Below are positions 56,791 to 64,000 of a stretch of DNA of 64,000 bases, piece after piece; the stretch's first letter is position 1, and the number at the start of each line of letters is the position of its first letter. The translations under genes and the position numbers were made by a program. The stretch lies in the NCBI GenBank assembly GCA_021397835.1, contig JAJFZO010000229.1, forward strand, positions 6,069,001 through 6,133,000, given 5' to 3'. The stretch is from Moringa oleifera (taxonomy: Eukaryota > Streptophyta > Magnoliopsida > Brassicales > Moringaceae). The notes beneath the pieces were generated by a model, which did no database searches, was not told the DNA's origin, and saw only the letters and a program-made list of their open reading frames with translations.

Positions 56791-58409
56791 CTGGGCACCA
56801 TGTCGAAAGGCAGGGACTAGGGGGCTAGCTCGCGATGGGCGCTCGTGGCTGGGCTAGCGTGCCCACCACTGTCGCATGCTTAGGAAGCCGCCCATGCTGT
56901 GCTTGCAGGGGGCTGCCGAGGTATGCCACCCATGCCCAGGGTCTGTACGACGCGGCTCCCCTGGATCGCCTGCTGGGCACCATTTCGAGGGGGAGGGACG
57001 AGGGGGCTGGCTCGCTATGGGCGCCCGTGGCCTCGCTTGTGCACCAACCGCTGCCACACACTGGGTAAGCAGCCCATGCCGTGCCTGTTGGGGGCTGCCT
57101 AGGCATGCCTCTCGTGCCCAAGGTCCATGCTATGCGCACCCTTGGCTCGCTGACTGGGCACCATGTCGAGGGTCAGGTACGGGGGGCCTCGCAAGCAATG
57201 GGCGCCCGTGGCCTGGTTGGCGTGCCCACCTCTACCGCACGCCAGGCAAGCAGCCCATGTCGTGCTTGTTAGGGGCTGCCGAGGCATGTCTTCTCTACCC
57301 AAGGTCCGTGCCACATGGCTCCCCTGGCTCGCTCGCTGGGCACCACATCGAGGGGCAGGGACGAGGGGGCTGGCTCATGATGGGCGCCTGTGGCCTGGTT
57401 GGACACCCATCGCTGCCGCACGCTAGGCAAGCCGCCCATGCTGTGCTTGCTGGGGGCTACTGAGGCATGCCTTCCATGCCAAGGGTCCGTGTGATGCGGC
57501 TCCCCTGGCTCACTCGCTGGGCACCATGTCGAGGGGCAGGGACAAGGGGGCTGGCTCGCGATGGGTGCTAGTGGCGTGGCTGGTGCACCTACCGTTGCCG
57601 CACGCTGGGCAAGCCGCCCATGCCGTGCCTGCTGGAGGCTGCTGAGGCATGCCTCCTGTGCCCAGGGTCCGTGTGACTCAGCACCCCTGGATCACTCGCT
57701 GGGCACCGTTTCGAGGGGGAGGGACGAGGGGGCGGGCTTGCGATGGGCCCTTGACCTGGATTGTGCGCCCATCGCTTTCGCACGTTAGGCAAGTAGCCCA
57801 TGCCATGCCTGCTGGGGGCTGCCGAGGCATCCCTTCCTTGCCCATGGTCTGTGTGATGCAGCTCCTCTGGCTCACTCGCTAGGCACGATGTCGAGGGTCA
57901 GGGACAGGGGGGCTCGCAAGTGATGGGCTCCAGTGGCCTGGCTGGCGCGCCCACCGCTGCAGCGCAGCCCATGCCATGCTTGCTGGGGGCTGCCTAAGCA
58001 TGCTTTTTGTGCGTAGGGTCCGTGCGACATGACTCCCCAGGCTCGCTTGCTAGGCGCCATGTCGAGGGTCAGGGACCGGGGGGGGAGGGGGGGAGGGCCG
58101 GCTCGCAAGCGATGGGTGCCAGTGGCCTGGCTAGCACGCCCATCGCTGCTGCTTGCTGGGGGCTGCCAAGGCATGCCTCCTATGCCCAGGGTCCGTGTGA
58201 CGCGGCTCCCCTAGCTCGCTCGCTGGGCACGATTTCGAGGGGCAGGGACGAGGGGCTGGCTTGCAATGGGCGCCCGTGGCTTGGCTGGCTCGCCCACGGC
58301 TGCCACACACTGGGCACTTGGGCCATGCTGTGCCTGCTGGGGCTGCCGAGGCATGCCTCCCATGCCCACTGTCCGTGTGACGCGGCTTCCCTGGCTCACT
58401 CACTGGGTA
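56791..58409. repeat. IGS ~180-bp subrepeat array between units 2 and 3
   Basis: About nine subrepeats, regular at 57,330-57,720 (CACCATGTCGAGGGGCAGGG-type motif at ~180-bp spacing). A G-rich variant is at 58,072-58,098. The array ends at GGGTA before GTACTTTACTG. By eye these units keep more CpG than those in the left half. Confidence 0.86.
58078..58098 (+). other. G-rich tract with quadruplex-forming potential
   Basis: Three long G runs separated by single A residues, inside a subrepeat (GGGGGGGGAGGGGGGGAGGG-like). Four or more GGG tracts with one-base loops satisfy the usual G-quadruplex pattern. Other subrepeats have only GACGAGGGGGCTGG at this place, so this is a local expansion. Confidence 0.6.
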
Positions 58410-58643
58410 GTACTTTACTGAGGGACAACATCGAGGGACAAGTTTATTGGCGCAACATTTAGTTCCCCAGTTCTTTCCGATATGTTTCCAAGTTTTTTAC
58501 CTTTGTGTTTCTCACTCTCTATAAGCCCAAAGGACTTGCTTCTTTTTCCAGGTCATTATCTTGAGGGACCATTTAGACCTCGGGGCATCGATTGTCGAAA
58601 AGAGAGGGACAATTGTTGTGGGGGTTCGGAGGGGGGGGGGAGG
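58410..58643 (-). other. rDNA 3' ETS / 28S downstream region, unit 3
   Basis: Matches 29,001 and 43,063, slightly shorter (about 20 bp of the T-rich tract is missing). It ends in a 12-G run at the 28S boundary. Confidence 0.7.
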
Positions 58644-59134
58644 GACAAATCGATGCAACAAAGCGTTGAATCTCAGTGGATCGTGGCAGCAAGGCCACTC
58701 TACCACTTACAATACCCTGTCGCGTATTAAGTCGTCTGCAAATGATTCTACCTGTCGCTCGGCGGGAATCACACTTCAAGGCAGCCCGTGAGGCTCCTCT
58801 GCTGCGCGGGCTTGGCCAATGACACGTGCCTTTGGGGGCCGAGAGGCCCTTACTGCAGGTCTGTAATCGGGCGATGGGCGCATGCATCGCTTCTAGTTTG
58901 GATTCTGACTTAGAGGAGTTCAGTCATAATCTAGTGCACGGTAGCTTCGCGCCACTGGCTTTTCAACCAAGCACGATGACCAATTGTGCGAATCAACGGT
59001 TCCTCTCATACTAGGTTGAATTACTATCGCGACACGGGCACCAGTAGGAAAAAACTAACCTATCTCATGACGGTCTAAACCCATCTCACGTTCCCTATTG
59101 GTGGGTGAACAATCCAACACTTTGTGAATTTTGT

Positions 59135-59176
<42 letters not shown>

Positions 59177-62013
59177 AACGTCGCTATGAACGCTTGGCTG
59201 CCACAAGCTAGTTATCCCTGTGGTAACTTTTCTAACGCCTCTAGCTTAAAATTTTGAAGGTCTAAAGAATCGATAGGCCATACTTTCATGGTTCGTATTC
59301 GTACTGGAAATCAGAATCAAACGAGCTTGTACCATTTTGTTCCACACGAGATTTCTGTTCTCATTGAGCTCATCTTAGGATACCTGCATTATCTTTTAAC
59401 AGATGTGCCACCCCAGCCAAACTCCCCACCTGACAATGTCTTCCACCCGGATCGACCACCCGAAGCCAACCTGGGGTCCAAAAAAAAAGGCGACATCTTG
59501 CCTCCAATTCATGGAATAAGTAAAATAACGTTAAAAGTAGTGGTATTTGACTTTCGTCATTTTCGGCTCTCAAGTCATTTCACAAAGTCGGACTAGAGTC
59601 AAGCTCGGTCTTCTTTCCCCGCTGATTCTACCAAGTCCGTTCCCTTGGTTGTGGTTTCGCTGGATAGTAGACAGGGATAGTTGAAACCTCATTAATCCAT
59701 TCATGCCTCATCAAATTAGATGATGAGGCATTTGGCTACCTTAAGAGAGTTATAGTTATTCCCATCGTTTACCCGCGCTTGGTTGAATTTCTTCACTTTG
59801 ACATTCAGAACACTGGGCAGAAATCACATTGTGTGAGCATCCACAGGGACCATCGCAATGCTTTGTTTTAATTAAACAGTCGGATTCCTCTTGTCCATAC
59901 GAGTTCTGAGTTGGCAGTTCGATGCTAGGGGAAGGCCCCCAAAGGAACTGTTCCCAATCTGTCCCCCGGTTGGCATGCGGCGACCTGCTCTCGTCGCGGG
60001 AGTAGCTCGAGCAGTCCACCGACAGTCAAGGAGTTCAGGACTGGGACCCCCGTGCCCAGCCCTCAGAGCCAATCCTTTTCCCAAGGTTACGGATCCATTT
60101 TGCCGACTTCCCTTGCTTACATAGTTCCATCGACCAAAGGCTGTTCACCTTGGAGACCTTATGCGGTTATAAGTACGACTGGGCGTGGGAGGCACTTGGT
60201 CCTGCAGATTTTCAAGGGCAGCCGGGGGCGCACCGGACACCACGCAACATGTAGTGCTCTTCCAGTTGCTGGACCCTACCTCCAACTAGCCATTTTCAAG
60301 ATGGGCAGGCTATTAAACAGAAAAGATAACTCTTTTTGGGGCCCTCGCTAACGTCCTCGAACTTCCTAACGTTACTGTCAACCGCCACGTCCTGGTTCTG
60401 AAATTTCAACCGAATCTCCTTTCGAAGCTCACACCAAGGTGCTATCCGACGGGCTTCCCCCGTTTCTTTGGATCGACTAACCCATGTGCAAGTGCCGTTC
60501 ACATGGGACTTTTTCCTTTTTTGGCCTTCAAAGTTCTCATTTGAATATTTATTACTACCACTAAGATCTGCACTGATGGCTGCTCCGCCCGAGCTCGAGC
60601 CGCGAGTTTTATGGTGACCACCGCGCCCTCCTACTCATTGGGGCTTGGCCCTTGCCCCAATGGCTAGGTATAGGTCGCGTGTTTCAACGCCATCCATTTT
60701 CAGGGATAGTTGATTTGGCAAGTGAGTTGTTACGCACTCCTTAGCGGATTTCCACTTCTATGACCACCGTCCCGCTATCTTAATCGACCAACACCTTTTG
60801 TGCATTCTAGGTTAGTGCGCAATTAAGCACTGTAACCCAGCTTCTGGTTTGTCTCGCATCGCTAGTTTTGCTTACCAAAAATGGCCCACTTGGAGCTCTC
60901 GATTCCATGGGATGGCTCAACGAGGCAGCCACCCCATACTACCTATTTAAAGTTTGAGAATATGTCAAGTGAGTTGCGCCCCCGATGCCTCTAATCATTG
61001 GCTTTACCCTATAAAAATCGCTTCTGAGCTCCAGCTATCCTAAGGAAAACTTCGAAGGGAACCAGCTCCTAGACGGTTCGATTAGTCTTTCGCCCCTATA
61101 TCCAAGTCAGACGAATGATTTGCATGTCAGTATCTTTGCGAGCCTCTACCAGAGTTTCCCCTAGCTTCACCCCGCTCAAGCATAGTTCACCATCTTTTAG
61201 GTCTCGATAGGCTTGCTTGCACTTGAACCCTTCTTGAAAGATCGAGGTCTGTCGACGGTGCACCCGCGAGGGATCCTGCCAATTAACTTCCTTGCTCCTT
61301 ACGGGTTTACTCGCCCATTGACTCGCATGCATGTCAGACTCCTTGGTTCATGTTTTAAGATGGGTCGAATGGGGAGCCCGTTGGTCGATGTCGAGAGCAC
61401 GCAAGTGTCGAAGCACCACCTCAATGGAGTGCGCTGCCAGCCAAGATCTCGATGATGACGTCTCTACGAGTGTATCAAAGGCTCGAGCTTGGGCCACCGT
61501 CGCGATCCATGTCGGTCCGCACCCCAAGTCGACCGGCGGACCGGCTCATGGCCATTCCACATCTGACCGAGGTGCATCACCGGCCCCTATCCGCTTCCCT
61601 CCAGATAATTTCAAGCACTCTTCGACTCCTTTTTTAAAGTTGATTTCATCTTTCCCTCGCGGTACTTGTTCGCTATCGGTCTCTCACCCGTATTTGGCCT
61701 TTGATGAAATTTACCGCCCTATTGGGGCTGCATCCCTAAACAACTCGACTCGTCGATAGTGCCTCGTGGTGCGATAGGGTCCGGGCAGGATGAGGCTCCC
61801 ACCCTCTCTGGCGCCCCTTTCCAAGGGACTTGGGCCCTGGTCCATCGCTCAGGATGCTTTTCCAGACTACAATTTGAGCGCCAAGGGCGCAATTTTCATG
61901 CTGGGCTTTTCTCGGTTCGCTCGCCATTACTAGGGGAATCCTTGTTAGCTTCTTTTCCTCCACTGACTGATATGCTTAAACTTAGTAGGTGGTCCCGCCT
62001 GACCTGGGGTCGC
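58644..62013 (-). rRNA. 28S (25S) rRNA, unit 3, full length, degenerate
   Basis: About 3.37 kb on the minus strand, closest to normal length of the three. The 3' end is at GATGCAACAAAGCGTTG (altered from the usual GACAAAGGGCTG); the 5' end is at GACCTGGGGTCGC (62,001-62,013). The segment missing from unit 1 is present (59,990-60,060) and so is the one missing from unit 2 (60,220-60,300). Transitions at conserved sites are frequent. Confidence 0.92.
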
Positions 62014-62231
62014 ATCTTGATCGATCAATCATTCAGTTCGTGAGCCACGAGCGAGTGATGCGCACATGAGGGAGCATAAGGCTTTCTTTACCACCACCAA
62101 GCCAGGACGCGACCTTGCTCGCGGCTCTTTTTCAGGCCAATCTTGAGCTGAAGGCTCACGGGAGGCCAACATTCACCCCGCGATGGTCCTTCCCCTCCCT
62201 GAAGGGATACGGGGGGATTGGGGGTGACGGT
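62014..62231 (-). other. ITS2, unit 3
   Basis: About 218 bp, aligned with the other two ITS2 copies. Confidence 0.8.
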
Positions 62232-62391
62232 GCTTGACACCCAAGCAGACATGCCATCGGCCTGATGGCTTCGGACGTAACTTGTGTTCAAAGACTCGAT
62301 GGTTCACGGGATTCCATAATTTACACTAAGTATCACATTTCACTACATTCTTCATCGATGCAAAAGCCGAGATATCTATTGTCAATAGTCA
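62232..62391 (-). rRNA. 5.8S rRNA, unit 3, degenerate
   Basis: About 160 bp, the most altered 5.8S. The universal GCTACGTTCTTCATCG reads ACTACATTCTTCATCG, the GAATTGCAGAATCC region is changed (on plus, GGATTCCATAATTTAC), and the 5' end reads TCTATTGTCAATAGTCAT. Nearly all are C-to-T or G-to-A changes. Confidence 0.87.
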
Positions 62392-62642
62392 TTTTAGACA
62401 TTGTTTAGGGATGACACGACCGTCGGTCACGCACCGAGATTGGGGCGACTGGGGCGTGCTTTTTCATCTAAGTTCCTTAGTGCATCCCGCGTTGTGGGTT
62501 TTATTATTATGTGCGACAAGGGGCTTGGGCGCGAGTTTGCGCACCCTTACCGCGCGAGGAGGGACGACGGGCTCGAGAGCCCTCCGCCCCGCCGATGTGT
62601 TTACAACGTGTTCATGGGTCATTTCACTGAGCGAGTGTTTGA
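62392..62642 (-). other. ITS1, unit 3
   Basis: About 251 bp, aligned with units 1 and 2; GGGCTCGAGAGCCCTCCGC near 62,568 is conserved. Confidence 0.8.
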
Positions 62643-63199
62643 CAATGATCCTTCTGCAGGTTCACTTACGAAAACCTTGTTACGACTTCTCTTTCCTCTG
62701 AATGATAAGGTTCAGTGGACTTCTCGTGATGTTGCGAGCGATGATCTACCCACGTTACCGTGATCCGAACACTTCACCAGACCATTCAATCGGTAGGAGC
62801 GACAAGCAGTGTGTACAAAGAGCAGGGACATAGTCAACGCGAGCTGATGACTCACGCTTAGTAGTAATTCCTCATTGAAGACCAACAATTGCAATGATCT
62901 ATCCCCATCACGATAAAATTCAAAGATTACCCCGGCCTGTCGGCCAAGGCTATAAACTCATTGAATACATCAGTGTAGCGCGCGTGTGGCCCAGAACATC
63001 TAAGGACATCACAAACCTGTTATTGCCTCAAACTTCCTTGGCTAAGTGGCCATAGTCCCTCTAAGAAGCCGGCCGTGGAGAGTCACCTCCACGTAGCTAG
63101 TTCGCAGGCTGAGGTCTTGGTCGTTAATGGAATTAACCAGAAAAATCGCTTCATCAACTAAGAACGGCCATGCACCACCACCTATAGAATTAAGAAAGT

Positions 63200-63246
<47 letters not shown>

Positions 63247-63404
63247 CCGTGTTGAGTCAAATTAAGCCGTAGGCTTCACTCTTGGAGGTGCCCTTCCATC
63301 AATTCCTTTAAGTTTCAGCCTTACGACCATACTCCCTCCAGTACCCAAAGACATTGATTTCTCATAAGGTGCCAATGAAGTCCTAAAAGCAACATCCGCT
63401 GATT

Positions 63405-63449
<45 letters not shown>

Positions 63450-63469
63450 ATCTTCGAGCCCTCAACTTC

Positions 63470-63502
<33 letters not shown>

Positions 63503-64000
63503 ACTTTTGCAATTGTTCATCTTTCATAAATCCAAGAATTTCACCTCTGACTATGAAATACGAATGCCTTCGACTGTCTCTATTAATCATTACTTCGATC
63601 CCGAAGGCCAACAAAATAGGATCAAAATCCTATGATGTTATCCCATGCTAATGTATTCAGAGCGTAGGCTTGCTTTGAGCACTCTAATTTCTTCCAAGTA
63701 ACAGCACCAGAGGCATAACCCGACCAATTATGGCCAGGGGCGCATCACCGGCAGTAGGGACGAGCCAACTGGTGCACACCGTAGACGGACCGGCCGAACC
63801 CATCCCAAGGTCCAACTACGAGCTTTTTAACTACAACAACTTAAATATATGCTATTGGAGCTGGAATTACCACGGCTGCTCGCACCAGACTTGCCCTCTA
63901 ATGGATCCTCGTTAAGGGATTTAGATTGTACTCATTCTAATTATCAGACTCGAAAAGCCCTGTATTGTTATTTATTGTCACTAGCTCCCCATGTCAGGAT
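62643..64000 (-). rRNA. 18S rRNA, unit 3, 5' end beyond the window
   Basis: Minus strand, 1,358 nt from the 3' end (TGATCCTTCTGCAGGTTCAC) to the window edge. It includes the CTCCGATCCCGAAGG segment deleted in unit 2. It ends at GTCAGGAT, the equivalent of 34,540 in unit 1, so the retroelement target site would lie about 108 bp further right. Confidence 0.92.

Noticed and set aside
28990..64000. Functional ribosomal genes
   Set aside because: Two 18S genes are interrupted, every unit has indels, and conserved 5.8S/18S sites are mutated in all three.

Overview
The window is plant nuclear DNA: a degenerate, rearranged stretch of 45S ribosomal DNA invaded by chromodomain Ty3/gypsy LTR retrotransposons. 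Every rRNA gene lies on the minus strand. The compact ITS1 (about 250 bp) and ITS2 (about 210-225 bp), a long GC-rich intergenic spacer (IGS) built of ~180-bp subrepeats, and retroelements with an initiator-tRNA-Met primer site all fit a flowering plant; I cannot name the genus. I see no ordinary host protein-coding gene. The long open frames in GC-rich stretches come from the 180-bp subrepeat, whose period is a multiple of three.

Left half (1-29,000): a ~13.7-15.2-kb higher-order unit is present twice in direct tandem (1-13,715 and 13,716-29,000), about 3% diverged in the retroelement part by eye. Each copy has IGS subrepeats; a gypsy element (family B, plus strand) whose 5' LTR is interrupted by a minus-strand fragment of a second element (family A: one LTR plus the 3' end of pol); a B gag-pol cut off inside integrase and joined directly to an IGS subrepeat; the IGS spacer with a candidate Pol I promoter; a 0.56-kb 5' piece of 18S; a 0.34-kb piece of 5' ETS; and more subrepeats. 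A solo B LTR lies at 12,007-13,029.

Right half (29,001-64,000): three minus-strand rDNA units, read left to right as 3' ETS, 28S, ITS2, 5.8S, ITS1, 18S. In unit 1 (28S at 29,258) and unit 2 (28S at 43,317) the 18S gene is interrupted at the same base by a family-B element. The unit 2 insertion is complete, with two ~1.02-kb LTRs and a GTAGG target-site duplication. In unit 1 the right part of the element, the 18S 5' end and the ETS are gone and IGS subrepeats follow directly. Unit 3 (28S at 58,644) runs off the window about 108 bp before that insertion site. The unit 2 18S 5' end is followed by a longer ETS with an internal duplication, a candidate Pol I promoter, an AT-rich spacer and subrepeats.

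The rRNA copies carry many C-to-T and G-to-A changes, often at CpG, even in universally conserved segments of 18S and 5.8S. The retroelements carry stops explained by CGA-to-TGA or CAG-to-TAG. This fits a methylated, silent rDNA fragment outside effective homogenisation. The order of events can be read: B entered the subrepeats and 18S, A entered a B LTR, deletions fused elements to IGS, and the fused units were then duplicated as blocks.
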